A DNA stretch of 64,000 nucleotides from CAVVEQ01 sp963802095 (GTDB lineage: Bacteria; Chloroflexota; Anaerolineae; Anaerolineales; Anaerolineaceae): contig CAWDHI010000002.1 in NCBI GenBank assembly GCA_963802095.1, forward strand, positions 186,001 to 250,000. Direction: 5' to 3'. The position numbers and the translations under genes were made by a program. A model generated the notes under the pieces. The model saw nothing but the letters and a program-made list of their open reading frames with translations. It had not been told where the DNA came from and made no database searches. The stretch's first letter is position 1. The number at the start of each line of letters is the position of its first letter. Positions 7,545-16,784 of this stretch are shown piece by piece.

Positions 7545-8291
7545 CTACTTCGCTTTTCCCTGGTTCTTCACAGTTTCCATAGCCTTGGCGACAGCCTCTT
7601 CATTTCCCAGGTAATAATGCTGGATCGGTTTGAGTTCGTTATCCAGTTCGTAAACCAACGGGATACCGGTGGGGATATTCAAGCCGACGATCTCTTCCTC
7701 CGCGATATTATCCAGGTATTTGACCAGAGCTCGCAGGCTGTTTCCATGGGCGGCGATCAGCACTCGTTTTCCACCCTTAACCGAAGGGACAATCGTTTCG
7801 TGCCAGTAGGGCAGAAATCGCTCGACGGTGTCCTTCAGGCATTCACAGGTGGGCAGTTCGGATTCCGTCAATCCCGCGTAACGCGGATCTTTCCCCGGGT
7901 AGCGGTCATCGGACTTCTCCAGGGCTGGCGGGCGGGTATCATAGCTTCGCCGCCAGATGTGAACCTGCTCCTCTCCAAATTTCGCAGCCATCTCGGCTTT
8001 GTTCAAGCCCTGCAGGGCTCCGTAGTGTCGTTCATTCAACCGCCAGGAGTTGATCACCGGCAGGTACATGCGGTCCATTTCGTCAAGAGTGATCCAGAGT
8101 GTGCGGATCGCCCTTTTTAGGACAGAGGTGTAGCACAGTTCGAAATCATACCCTCCTTCCTTGAGCGTCTTACCTGCCTGGTGGGCTTCCATCAACCCTT
8201 TCTCCGAAAGATCCACATCGGTCCAACCGGTGAAGCGGTTCTCCATGTTCCAGGTACTTTCGCCGTGCCTCAGCAATACGATCTTGTACAT
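7545..8291 (-). CDS. gpmA: 2,3-bisphosphoglycerate-dependent phosphoglycerate mutase
   Basis: 248 residues, the normal length for the cofactor-dependent enzyme that interconverts 3- and 2-phosphoglycerate in glycolysis and gluconeogenesis. The phosphohistidine motif LRHGESTWN is at the N-terminus, followed by NRFTGWTDVDLSEKG, the ERHYGALQGLNK block with the catalytic glutamate, and the second histidine in IAAHGNSLRAL. All active-site residues are present. The gene stands alone between the insertion sequence and a long palindrome. Assignment is firm. Confidence 0.96.
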   Translation of the reverse strand: MYKIVLLRHGESTWNMENRFTGWTDVDLSEKGLMEAHQAGKTLKEGGYDFELCYTSVLKRAIRTLWITLDEMDRMYLPVINSWRLNERHYGALQGLNKAEMAAKFGEEQVHIWRRSYDTRPPALEKSDDRYPGKDPRYAGLTESELPTCECLKDTVERFLPYWHETIVPSVKGGKRVLIAAHGNSLRALVKYLDNIAEEEIVGLNIPTGIPLVYELDNELKPIQHYYLGNEEAVAKAMETVKNQGKAK

Positions 8292-8316
8292 TCATTCCTC
8301 CAAAAGATATATATAT

Positions 8317-8347
8317 TTGTAGCGCAAGTGCTGCACTTGCGCTACAA
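8317..8347. repeat. 31-base near-perfect palindrome
   Basis: TTGTAGCGCAAGTGC and its exact reverse complement flank a single T. The stem of 15 pairs lies between gpmA (8291) and the UgpC-like gene (stop 8371). It lacks a long T tract, so it could be a terminator-like hairpin of the ATPase gene or a dispersed REP/MITE-type element. Confidence 0.75.
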
Positions 8348-8370
8348 GGTATTCCGATTAAAAGTTAATA

Positions 8371-9483
8371 CTAATTTATCGCGACCGGGTTATCCGGGTC
8401 TGCCGCAGGATCGAAGAGATGGATCTTATCCATGTTGAAGACCAGGTCGATCTCCTGCCCAACGGTATAGCGGGAACGCGGGTCGACGCGGGCGACAAAA
8501 CTGTGCTCGCCTATGACAAGATAAAGATAGATCTCGTTGCCCATCAGCTCGGTCACATCGACTTTGGCTTTGGTCTTCGCTATGTGGATACCGGGCGGTA
8601 GGAAATCGGGGTTATAAATATCCTCCGGTCGGATGCCGAGGATCATATCTTTATCAATGTGGTTTTTGTAAACAGATTTCAAGGTATCCGGAACATTGAA
8701 GGTAAATTCACCGGCAGTGATCACGATATCGCCACCCTGCTTGGTCAACCTGACCGGGAAGAAATTCATGGCGGGTGAGCCAATGAAACCTGCCACGAAC
8801 AGGTTCCTGGGGTGGTCGTACATGTTCTGCGGTGTATCCAACTGCTGCAGGATGCCCCGGTTCATCACCGCGATTCGGGTTGCCATGGTCATGGCTTCCA
8901 TCTGGTCATGTGTCACATAGATGAAGGTGGTCTGCAATCGCTGGTGCAGCTTGCTGATCTCCGCCCGGGTCTGCACGCGCAGCTTGGCATCCAGGTTCGA
9001 GAGCGGTTCATCAAAGAGGAAGACTTTGGGTTCGCGCACAATGGCACGGCCAACGGCCACGCGCTGGCGCTGCCCGCCGGAGAGCTCGCGTGGTTTGCGC
9101 TTGAGCAGTGCTTCGATGCCCAGCACCTTCGCAGCAGCTTCAACGCGTTCCCGGATCTTTTCCTTATCAATCTTGCGCAGCTTGAGCCCAAACGCCATGT
9201 TGTCGTAGACGGTCATGTGCGGGTAGAGCGCATAGGATTGGAACACCATGGCGATATCGCGATCCTTGGGCGGCACCTCGTTCACCACCCGGTCAGCGAT
9301 TAATACGCTGCCTTCGGTCACTTCTTCCAGCCCGGCCAGGCAACGCAACGCAGTTGTCTTGCCGCAGCCCGAGGGACCCACCAGCACCAGGAATTCCTTG
9401 TCTTCGATCTCCAGGTTCAGGTCGTTCAGCGCCATAAAATCGCCGAACTTTTTCGTCACGTTTTTAAATGTAACGCTTGCCAT
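8371..9483 (-). CDS. ugpC: UgpC/MalK-type ABC transporter ATP-binding protein
   Basis: 370 residues, typical of the shared ATPases that power CUT1 sugar and glycerol-phosphate importers. Walker A GPSGCGKTT (residues 36-44), the Q-loop VFQSYALYPHMTV, signature LSGGQRQRVA, Walker B VFLFDEP and the switch histidine in VTHDQMEAM are all intact. The C-terminal third is an OB-fold/TOBE regulatory domain (for example LGIRPEDI). No permease or binding protein gene is next to it, so it probably serves several importers encoded elsewhere, as known for MsmK/UgpC-like proteins in Gram-positive and related bacteria. The exact sugar is unknown, so the symbol is a family label. Confidence 0.88.
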   Translation of the reverse strand: MASVTFKNVTKKFGDFMALNDLNLEIEDKEFLVLVGPSGCGKTTALRCLAGLEEVTEGSVLIADRVVNEVPPKDRDIAMVFQSYALYPHMTVYDNMAFGLKLRKIDKEKIRERVEAAAKVLGIEALLKRKPRELSGGQRQRVAVGRAIVREPKVFLFDEPLSNLDAKLRVQTRAEISKLHQRLQTTFIYVTHDQMEAMTMATRIAVMNRGILQQLDTPQNMYDHPRNLFVAGFIGSPAMNFFPVRLTKQGGDIVITAGEFTFNVPDTLKSVYKNHIDKDMILGIRPEDIYNPDFLPPGIHIAKTKAKVDVTELMGNEIYLYLVIGEHSFVARVDPRSRYTVGQEIDLVFNMDKIHLFDPAADPDNPVAIN

Positions 9484-9615
9484 GTCTTCCTCCTTCCGGA
9501 AAGAGTATAGTGATTTGATTATAGTGCCAAATAAAAAGGAAAAGCAAGCGTTTACATAAATATTTTGGTCAAGGTGAACCGGGAACGCTCGTTTGTTTTT
9601 TTAATGAATTATTCG

Positions 9616-10569
9616 CTAATGTAGAGAGTTGATGAAAAAATCCGTCAACCGCTGGTCATATTCAGGCCGGTTTTTTGCTTCCCGGTATGCGAGGGCATGC
9701 TCGCAACCATGGATCACCCAGCTTGGTGTTCCAGGAACCACTTTTAATAATTGTTCCATGTTCCCAATTGGGATCACATCATCCGTGTCACAATGGATCA
9801 ACATGAGCGGACGCGGGGGAATCCTGGAAATCTCTTCGATCGGCCGGGAATCGGTAAAATCATAACCATATAACAGGCGGGTCATCCAAACCGTGGGAAT
9901 GATAAATATCTTCGGAAGACCCGTTTCCTTCTGGACATTGCGTTCCAAAATGGACAGGATCTCCGAAAATGCGCTGTCAACGGCGACTGCGCCTATGTCT
10001 TCCTCCTCCGCGGCGGCGCCAATGACCGATGCCGCGCCAAGCGAATATCCGAATACCCCGATCTTTCCGGGTTCATATCCCTTCTCTTCCAGCCAGTCCA
10101 CTGCTCCCAATACATCCTTTCGTTCTTTCAACCCGAAGGTATAGCGGCCATCGCTGCTCTCCCCATGCCCACGCAGATCGATCATTAGTACTGAGATGCC
10201 TTTTTCATGGAATGCTTTTGCAAATTCTACGAAATGCCCGGCGAATGCTTTTGTCCGGCTGTCATCCCGGCCGTGAACAAGTATGACCACTCGTTCGTTT
10301 TGCTCGGAGGGGATGAACCAGGCAGCGATGCTGGCATCTCCCGTTCTGGCCGGGAAGCGCACGTCCTCATATTCCAGTCCGAGCGTTCCTGGACTCGCTG
10401 CAGGATCAAATACACGCTTCGGCATGGTAAGGTGCGTTGCGGCAACCACCCCGACTGCCAGGAAAAGGATCACTGCCAGACAAACGATCCCGAGAAATAC
10501 CCAAAGGGCGATTTTCCATGGGGAATATTTGGATCTCGGTTTATCGGGAGAGAATATGTCGTTCTTCAT
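9616..10569 (-). CDS. Membrane-anchored alpha/beta hydrolase
   Basis: About 317 residues with an N-terminal transmembrane anchor (around residues 20-45) and then an alpha/beta hydrolase fold outside or at the membrane. The oxyanion strand VVILVHGRDDSR, the nucleophile elbow GYSLGAAS with its serine, the acidic residue in HCDTDDVIP and the histidine in HGCEHALAY form a complete catalytic set. DLRGHGESSDG is typical of esterase and peptidase-like members. The ATG at 10569 is preferred; a TTG at 10590 is possible. Substrate cannot be told from sequence. Confidence 0.85.
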   Translation of the reverse strand: MKNDIFSPDKPRSKYSPWKIALWVFLGIVCLAVILFLAVGVVAATHLTMPKRVFDPAASPGTLGLEYEDVRFPARTGDASIAAWFIPSEQNERVVILVHGRDDSRTKAFAGHFVEFAKAFHEKGISVLMIDLRGHGESSDGRYTFGLKERKDVLGAVDWLEEKGYEPGKIGVFGYSLGAASVIGAAAEEEDIGAVAVDSAFSEILSILERNVQKETGLPKIFIIPTVWMTRLLYGYDFTDSRPIEEISRIPPRPLMLIHCDTDDVIPIGNMEQLLKVVPGTPSWVIHGCEHALAYREAKNRPEYDQRLTDFFINSLH

Positions 10570-10781
10570 AAGAATGACCCTACTTTCCAAAAAGGATCAC
10601 CTTATACGATGGGAATCCACCCTGCATATTCGGAAACGATTTAAAAGGTGGACAGTGTTCAACTTTCACTATACTACGAATATGATCTTTTACAATCGGT
10701 TTTATGGCAGGACGAATGTTAAAGAATTCTTACCTGAATATTAAAATATCAAATTTCTTAAGAATTCGTGTGGCATTCTTC

Positions 10782-10810
10782 TTGCAGCACCCCGTCAAAC
10801 GTGCTAGAAT
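10782..10810 (+). promoter_or_regulatory. Promoter of nrdR-nrdJ
   Basis: TTGCAG at 10782-10787 and TAGAAT at 10805-10810 are spaced by exactly 17 bases, and the -10 is preceded by TGC, making it also an extended -10. A leader of about 120 bases separates it from the nrdR start. No typical NrdR box pair was recognised. Confidence 0.6.
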
Positions 10811-10847
10811 GGGAACGGTAAATGTACGGGCGATTTGTTGCAGAAAC

Positions 10848-10861
10848 CGCCATATATGGCG
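10848..10861 (+). promoter_or_regulatory. Palindrome with T-run in the nrdR leader
   Basis: CGCCATATATGGCG is a perfect 14-base palindrome directly followed by TTTTTATTT, about 78 bases before nrdR. It may be an attenuator-like hairpin or a protein-binding site; AT-rich palindromes of this kind are compatible with a regulator of ribonucleotide reductase, but it does not match the NrdR box well. Confidence 0.35.
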
Positions 10862-10938
10862 TTTTTATTTCAAATCGGTTTCTTCCCCCTTCCGATACGA
10901 TTGGGGGTATTAACGGGTATTTTTTACGGAGAGGAACC

Positions 10939-11388
10939 TTGCGCTGCCCTTACTGCCAACACGATCAATCCTCTGTTTTGGATACCACCCACGATAGCCG
11001 CGGTGGCGTACGCCGCCGCCGGCAGTGCGATAGCTGCCACCAGCGCTTCAGCACTTACGAACGCCCCATCCTCAACACACCGCTCATCATTAAAAAGGAT
11101 GGCACCCGCGAGGAATTCGACCGCGAGAAGCTCACCGATGGGCTTCGCATGGCCTGCACCAAGCGCCCGGTCCCGGCTGGCCAGATCGACCAGCTGGTGG
11201 CCGAGATCGAATCCTCCCTGCAGCAGCTCGGCCGGGCGGAGGTCTCCTCCCGCGTGGTCGGCGATATGGCCATCGCTGGATTGAAAAAGCTCGACCACAT
11301 CGCCTACATCCGTTTCGCCATCGTCTATCTCCAGATGGACGACCTGCGCCAGATCCGCGACGAGATCAACACCCTATTGGAAGCCTAA
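10939..11388 (+). CDS. nrdR: Transcriptional repressor NrdR
   Basis: 149 residues, the standard size of this ATP/dATP-sensing repressor of ribonucleotide reductase genes. The start is a TTG at 10939 with GGAGAGG just upstream; it yields the invariant N-terminus MRCPYC. The zinc ribbon (CPYC...CDSCHQRF) covers residues 1-40 and the ATP-cone domain covers about 49-140, with the expected LIIKKDGTREEFDREKL. Upstream in-frame ATG codons would add a long unrelated extension and are rejected. The gene precedes nrdJ by ten bases, so repressor and target are one operon. Confidence 0.95.
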   Translation: MRCPYCQHDQSSVLDTTHDSRGGVRRRRQCDSCHQRFSTYERPILNTPLIIKKDGTREEFDREKLTDGLRMACTKRPVPAGQIDQLVAEIESSLQQLGRAEVSSRVVGDMAIAGLKKLDHIAYIRFAIVYLQMDDLRQIRDEINTLLEA

Positions 11389-11398
11389 AGGTACCGCC

Positions 11399-14002
11399 AT
11401 GACTTCAAAGACCCAAAACCGTAACGGCCTAGAGACCACCCCGCCCCTGCCCACCACGCTAAACGAGATCACCCTCTCCGAGAACGCCCGGCAGGTGCTC
11501 ATCAAACGCTATGTGCGCCGGGATGAGGAGCAGCAGCCGGCTGAATCGGTGGAGGAGATGTTCTGGCGGGTCGCCTACAACGTTGCGAAAAGCGAGGAAG
11601 GCTACGGTTGCGAAGTGATGCCCATGGCCGAGCGCTTTTATGAGCTGCTCAGCACCAAGCGCTTTTTCCCCAATTCCCCCACCTTCACCGGTGCCGGCAC
11701 CCCCCTCGGGCAGCTAGCCGCCTGCTTCGTCCTGCCCATCAGCGACGACATGGGTCGCAAATCCAGCGGCATCTTCCAGACCCTGCGCGACGCCGCCCTC
11801 ATCCAGCAGACCGGCGGTGGCAACGGCTTTTCCTTCTCCCACCTGCGCCCCAAGGGCACCCTGGTAAAGACCTCGGCTGGTCAGGCCACCGGGCCGGTCG
11901 GCTTCCTGCGCGTCTACGACCACGCCTTCGGCGAGGTTGCCCAGGGCGGCACCCGCCGCGGCGCCAATATGGCCGTCCTGCGCGTGGATCACCCGGATGT
12001 GGAGGAATTCATCACATGCAAGACCGATGAAAATCAGATCACCAATTTCAACATCTCTGTTGGGATAACCGATGCGTTCATGCAGGCCGTGGAGAGTGAC
12101 GGCGGCTGGGATTTGAAATTCCCGGATGTGCAGGACCCGCGCTACCGCGGTTTCGACGGCACGCTCGAGCAGGCCAGGGATGCGGGCATCCCGCTCAAGG
12201 TCTATAAACGCGTGCGCGCCCGCGAACTCTTCGAGAAGATCGTCAACCAATCCCACCATAACGGTGAGCCCGGTGTGCTCTTCCTGGATGCCGCCAACCG
12301 CGCCAACCCCGTCCCGCACCTGTATCAACTGGAAGCCACCAATCCCTGCGGCGAGCAGTATTTGGGACCCTACGAGAACTGCTGCCTGGGCTCGATCAAC
12401 CTGGCCGAGCACCTGGCCCCCGACCACCGGGTGGATTGGGCGAAGCTGCGCGAATCGGTGGAAAATTCCACCCGCTTCCTCGATGACGTGGTGGATGCCA
12501 ACAAGTACGTCCCGGCTGTGCCCCAGCTTGAAGAAGCCGCCCGCCGCAACCGCCGCATCGGCCTGGGCATCATGGGCCTGGCGGACCTGATGTACCACGT
12601 GGGCGTGCGCTACGGCTCCACCGAGGGGCAGGAATTCGGCGCCCAGGTGATGGAGTTCGTCCGCTACCATTCCATGATCACCAGCATCGACCTGGCCCAC
12701 GAGCGCGGCTCTTTCCCCGCCATCACCGGATCCATCTACGATCCCGAAAACCTCACCTGGGAACCGCCATTCAGCATCGTCCAATATGAGCACGACTGGG
12801 CGCGCCCCGAGGTGGACTGGAACCTCGTGACCACCGATATCCGCCTGAACGGCATCCGCAACGCCGCGCAGACCACCGTAGCCCCCACCGGCACCATCGC
12901 CACCGTGGCCGGCTGCGAGGGCTACGGCTGCGAGCCGGTCTTCGCCCTGGCTTATATCCGGCACGTGAACGACAACGGCAAGGACCTGCAGCTCACCTAC
13001 ACCAGCCCGCTCTTCGAGGAAGCCCTGATCGGCTCCGGGCTGGATGAAGAAACCCGCACCAGCGTTGTGGAGCATGTAAAGAACGAGGGTACCTGCCAGA
13101 ACGCGTTCGATATCCCTCCGGCCATCCGCGATGTGTTCGTCGTCTCTCAGGACGTGAACGCCGAGGAGCATGTGCGCATGCAGGCCGCCTTGCAGGCCTT
13201 CGTGGATAACTCATTATCCAAGACGATCAACTTCCCCTCCACCGCCACCGCGGAGGATGTGGCTGCAGCCTATACCCTTGCCTGGGAGCTGGGCTGCAAG
13301 GGCATCACCGTGTATGTCACCGGCTCGCGCGAGAAGGTCGTCCTGGAGACCCAGGCGACTGTCACAAAGAAATCCGATACCGCCGTTATTAACCCCGAGA
13401 CCGGCGCCGCGGTACCCGCCGCCGAGCAGCCCGTGCTCTGGCAGTGGACCAAGAAGCCGCGCCCGCGCTACCTGGTGGGCTACACCTTCTCGGTGGAAAC
13501 CCCCCTCGGCAAAGCCTTCATCACCATCAACGAGAACGGCGAGAACCAGCCCTTCGAGGTCTTTATCAATACCGCCAAGGCCGGCTCGGATACCGCCGCG
13601 GTAAGCGAGGCCATCGGGCGCCTGGTGAGCTACGTGCTGCGCATTTCCTCGCCGGTGGAACCCTCCGAACGCATCCAGGAGGTCATCCGCCAGCTCAATG
13701 GCATCGGCGGCGGGCGTACCCTGGGCTTTGGCCCCAAGCGGGTACGCTCACTGCCGGATGGCGTTTCGCAGGTTCTCTCGGAATACATCCAGCAGCGCGC
13801 CGAACGCCTGCTGAAAGAGCAGCCCCTGGCGGTGAAAGAATTCCCCGCAGTCTCCGAACCGGTAAAAAGTGAAATTTCCGCGCAGGCCAAGAATCAGCCC
13901 TTATTGAAGATCGGTGACCTGTGCCCCGAGTGCGGCCAGGCGGCTGTGATCAATGAAGAGGGCTGTAGGAAGTGCTATGCTTGCGGATACAGTGAGTGTT
14001 AA
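11399..14002 (+). CDS. nrdJ: Adenosylcobalamin-dependent ribonucleotide reductase (class II)
   Basis: 867 residues. It reduces ribonucleotides to deoxyribonucleotides using vitamin B12 without needing oxygen. The catalytic core contains ATNPCGEQ and CLGSINL (about residue 315-335), the finger-loop cysteine region and the APTGTIATVAG segment near residue 495. The long C-terminal extension ends in a zinc-ribbon-like tail with CPEC and CRKCYACGYSEC, as in NrdJ proteins that recycle the active-site disulfide. It lies ten bases behind nrdR. The gene is markedly GC-rich at third codon positions compared with the AT-richer membrane genes near it. Assignment is firm. Confidence 0.96.
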   Translation: MTSKTQNRNGLETTPPLPTTLNEITLSENARQVLIKRYVRRDEEQQPAESVEEMFWRVAYNVAKSEEGYGCEVMPMAERFYELLSTKRFFPNSPTFTGAGTPLGQLAACFVLPISDDMGRKSSGIFQTLRDAALIQQTGGGNGFSFSHLRPKGTLVKTSAGQATGPVGFLRVYDHAFGEVAQGGTRRGANMAVLRVDHPDVEEFITCKTDENQITNFNISVGITDAFMQAVESDGGWDLKFPDVQDPRYRGFDGTLEQARDAGIPLKVYKRVRARELFEKIVNQSHHNGEPGVLFLDAANRANPVPHLYQLEATNPCGEQYLGPYENCCLGSINLAEHLAPDHRVDWAKLRESVENSTRFLDDVVDANKYVPAVPQLEEAARRNRRIGLGIMGLADLMYHVGVRYGSTEGQEFGAQVMEFVRYHSMITSIDLAHERGSFPAITGSIYDPENLTWEPPFSIVQYEHDWARPEVDWNLVTTDIRLNGIRNAAQTTVAPTGTIATVAGCEGYGCEPVFALAYIRHVNDNGKDLQLTYTSPLFEEALIGSGLDEETRTSVVEHVKNEGTCQNAFDIPPAIRDVFVVSQDVNAEEHVRMQAALQAFVDNSLSKTINFPSTATAEDVAAAYTLAWELGCKGITVYVTGSREKVVLETQATVTKKSDTAVINPETGAAVPAAEQPVLWQWTKKPRPRYLVGYTFSVETPLGKAFITINENGENQPFEVFINTAKAGSDTAAVSEAIGRLVSYVLRISSPVEPSERIQEVIRQLNGIGGGRTLGFGPKRVRSLPDGVSQVLSEYIQQRAERLLKEQPLAVKEFPAVSEPVKSEISAQAKNQPLLKIGDLCPECGQAAVINEEGCRKCYACGYSEC

Positions 14003-14023
14003 TTATTTACTTCTCAGCGGTAG

Positions 14024-14048
14024 GTCGGGCACCGATGTTGTGCCCGAC
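14024..14048 (+). terminator. Hairpin after nrdJ
   Basis: GTCGGGCAC, a seven-base loop and GTGCCCGAC form a nine-pair stem 22 bases after the nrdJ stop, followed by an AT-rich stretch. It probably ends the nrdR-nrdJ transcript. Confidence 0.7.
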
Positions 14049-14100
14049 ATTTATATCCATTATTTGTTTTGTTATATAAATCACAAGTAGATTTCTTTCC

Positions 14101-14421
14101 CTACCCTGTCGAAAGCATCTTCTGCATCCGACTTCGGTAGAGTTCAAACGCTTTCCTCCCTTCGTCTGTCAACCTCACCATGGTGTGCGGTTTTTTCTCC
14201 ACGAATTCCTTCTCGATCCTCACATAACCCACTTCCTCAAGCTTGCTGAGGTGCGCCGAAAGATTGCCCCAGGTGAGGCCGGTGTGGTTCATCAGGTAGG
14301 TATAATCCGCGCTTTCCACCACATACAGGTTCGCCAGGATCACCAGCCGGGCGGGTTCGTGCACCACCCGGTCGATGCCACCCAGCTGCCCCGCGGCGGG
14401 GTCCGCCCTCTTTCTACCCAT
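14101..14421 (-). CDS. Winged-helix transcriptional regulator (HTH_34/ArsR-MarR-like)
   Basis: 106 residues. A helix-turn-helix is visible in YLMNHTGLTWGNLSAHLSKLEEVGYV, with a wing (VEKKPHTMVRLTDEGRKAF) characteristic of the short PF13601-type regulators. It overlaps the end of the membrane-protein gene upstream by eight bases, so the two are translationally coupled; such regulator/membrane pairs recur in many bacteria. DNA target and inducer are unknown. Confidence 0.85.
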   Translation of the reverse strand: MGRKRADPAAGQLGGIDRVVHEPARLVILANLYVVESADYTYLMNHTGLTWGNLSAHLSKLEEVGYVRIEKEFVEKKPHTMVRLTDEGRKAFELYRSRMQKMLSTG

Positions 14422-15041
14422 TGCCGCTCTCCTCGCCGGGTTTAGGGTGCTCCTTCAGGAAACGGATGAACAGGTACACCCCCAGCGCCATCACCAGCAG
14501 GCCGCCGATCCAGAAAATGGCGAAATTATTCAGATATTCGCCCAGCCCGAAGCAGAGCGCGTAGATCACGGCGATGTAGTAGCCGCGCGAGTAATCGTTG
14601 AACCAGGCGATGGTGGCGATCGCCGCGCCGACGAACATCCCCGCGAACAGGTAGACAGGCACGCCTGGTGGCAGGGACGCATTGATTTTCTTCGCGATCG
14701 CGGTCAGGATGACAAGAATCACGGTCACCAGGGTGAACCCGCCCAGGATCAGTGCCAAGTGCAGCTTCCTGCGCTTGCGCGCCGGTCCGAATTTCACCCT
14801 CCCCAGCCTGGGAGTGGTGATGAATCGCTTCCCCGCCCAGAAGACAAGGAACGCCCCACCGATCAAAAGTATGTATGCAAATAGCCGCCATGCGTCATTT
14901 TCGACTGCTTCCAATCCCGGAACCCAGGAAAATCGCCAGCGCCCAAAGGATCAACCCAAGGTAAATATCCCACAACCCATCCTGGTGGAAGGATCTCCAG
15001 GCATTTTTCTCCAGCATTTTCAGATCCATCGCGTCGTTCAT
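14414..15041 (-). pseudogene. Membrane protein gene interrupted by one surplus base
   Basis: An ATG at 15041 with a GGAGAT ribosome site opens a 48-residue frame (to 14895) that contains an EKNAWRSFHQDGLWDIYLG block and the first membrane helix. The remaining 160 or so residues, with KRFITTPRLGRVKFGPARKR and four membrane helices, continue in another frame to 14414. Removing one base from the CCC run at 14916-14918 joins both parts smoothly (LAIFLGSGLEAVENDAWRL). The complete protein would be about 208 residues and belongs to a family found next to short winged-helix regulators. This is either a true frameshift or a sequence error. Function is unknown. Confidence 0.7.
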
Positions 15042-15266
15042 TTTCGATCTCCTTGCAATATCATACTTTGTATTAATAAGTTCTTTATATAATATAATCT
15101 CTTAGAAACTATTTATCATTGGTCAAGTGTCCAATTAATAAATACTTTTTCCCCCAAGAAAAAAAAGATTATGGATACCAAGTTTGGAAGTTACCACCAG
15201 CATGTATAATCAACCGGTTATTGGGTTAACTGACCCTCTTATTCCCTATAGGATCGTATCGAATAT

Positions 15267-16559
15267 ATGAACCCAGATGAAAAAGTAAAACCGGGCACCA
15301 ACCACCGAGGCACGATCGTCACCGCCGCGGGCACGATCGCCCTGCTCTCCATGGGCATTCTCTACTCCTGGAGCGTGATCAAAGCCAATATTCCCCCTGA
15401 ATGGGACTGGGCGGATTACCAGAAATCGCTGCCCTTCTCCACCGCCTGCATCGTCCTGCCCTTCACCACCATCCTGGGCGCGAAGCTGCTCGGTAAATAC
15501 GGTCCGCGGAAGGTTGTCACGGCTGCCGGCATCCTCGCCGGGCTGGGGATGATCATCCCTAGCCAGTCCACCTCTCCCTGGGTGCACACCCTGGCATTCG
15601 GGCTGCTCATCGCCTGCGGTATTGGCTTCACCTTCTCCTCCGCCAGCGCCACCGCCATGATGTGGTTCCCGGAATCAAAAACCGGCCTCATTTCCGGGAT
15701 CGTCGTTGCCGGCTTCGGCATGGGCAGCGCCTGGGTCGCCCCCCTCGCACGCGCTTCCATCTCTGCCAATGGGCTTGCCAACACCATGCTCTATTTCGGT
15801 TTTGGCATGACCCTGGTGGTGATCCTGTGCGCCCAGTTCATGCGCTTCCCCCCAGCCGGCTTCATCCCTTCCGTAAATGGGAAAGCCGACCCGGTTAGCG
15901 CCACCCCGGTGGAGGAATTCCAACCCCGGCAGCTCTTCCGCACCTGGCAGTTCTACCTCATCTGGATCGCCTTCGCGTTTGGCTCAGGAGCCGGCTTGAT
16001 GGTGATCGGCAACCTCGCCCTCATCGTAAAGGACCAGATCGGGCTGGCAGCCTTCGGCGCAGTGGCCGTCTCCGCGCTCGCGCTGGGTAATGGCGCTGGA
16101 CGTGTCCTCTACGGGGTGCTCTCGGACCGCTTCGGTCGGAAAGCCATCCTGCTCACCGCCTTTCTGCTTCAGGCCGGGTTGATCCTGCTCCTCATGAACA
16201 TGACCACCGGCAGCCCGCAGGCAAACGTTCCCCTGCTCATGCTCCTGGTGGCCGTGATCGGCGCGAATTACGGCGCGAACCTGGCGGTGTTCCCTGCCCT
16301 CACCAGGGATTACTATGGACCGAAGAACTACGCCATGAATTACGGCATCGTCAACACCGCCTGGGGGATGGGTGGTTTTATGCTCTCCCAGCTTGCCGGC
16401 TCCATCCGGGATGTGACCGGCACATACAACCAGGCATACATTCTATCCACGGTGATGCTTTTCATCGCCGCGATCCTGACGGGCTTCCTCAAATCTCCGC
16501 AACGGGTCAATGTACCTTCTGCACCCAATAAACCCGGTAATTCGGTGTCTACTTGTTAA
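15267..16559 (+). CDS. MFS transporter, oxalate/formate antiporter (OFA) family
   Basis: 430 residues with twelve predicted membrane segments. The N-terminus (GILYSWSVIKANIP) and the loop after helix 2 (LLGKYGPRKVVTAAG) match OFA-family carriers, and VLYGVLSDRFGRKAIL is the conserved cytoplasmic loop after helix 8. Such proteins exchange or import small carboxylates, including oxalate, formate, lactate or malonate; the substrate here cannot be fixed. It stands alone, divergent from the regulator/membrane pair, with a 225-base AT-rich intergenic stretch before it that contains a TATAAT at 15205. Confidence 0.85.
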   Translation: MNPDEKVKPGTNHRGTIVTAAGTIALLSMGILYSWSVIKANIPPEWDWADYQKSLPFSTACIVLPFTTILGAKLLGKYGPRKVVTAAGILAGLGMIIPSQSTSPWVHTLAFGLLIACGIGFTFSSASATAMMWFPESKTGLISGIVVAGFGMGSAWVAPLARASISANGLANTMLYFGFGMTLVVILCAQFMRFPPAGFIPSVNGKADPVSATPVEEFQPRQLFRTWQFYLIWIAFAFGSGAGLMVIGNLALIVKDQIGLAAFGAVAVSALALGNGAGRVLYGVLSDRFGRKAILLTAFLLQAGLILLLMNMTTGSPQANVPLLMLLVAVIGANYGANLAVFPALTRDYYGPKNYAMNYGIVNTAWGMGGFMLSQLAGSIRDVTGTYNQAYILSTVMLFIAAILTGFLKSPQRVNVPSAPNKPGNSVSTC

Positions 16560-16784
16560 AATTTGTGTGTGTCATTTTTTAAATAGCAACGAAAATTATT
16601 TTCCCGGATTTTCTACCCAAAATAATTGATATCGCCAATAAGATGATGATCCGGAAAAATGGGTCTCAATCTAAACGAACCCGCCTTTTGAAAATAGTTT
16701 TCTCAACCGCTCCCATAGGCAAAATTGACAATTATTATATAATTTGTTCACATAAAGCCATCCTCGAGGACAACAGGAGAAGGT

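Noticed and set aside
11714..13171. A 485-residue reading frame on the minus strand inside nrdJ.
   Set aside because: It is the reverse-strand shadow of the GC-rich nrdJ gene, has no family motif and would overlap a certain gene completely.
16725..16743. TTGACA followed by TATAAT-like sequence before the symporter operon.
   Set aside because: The gap of about seven to eight bases is far too short for a promoter; no good partner box was found.
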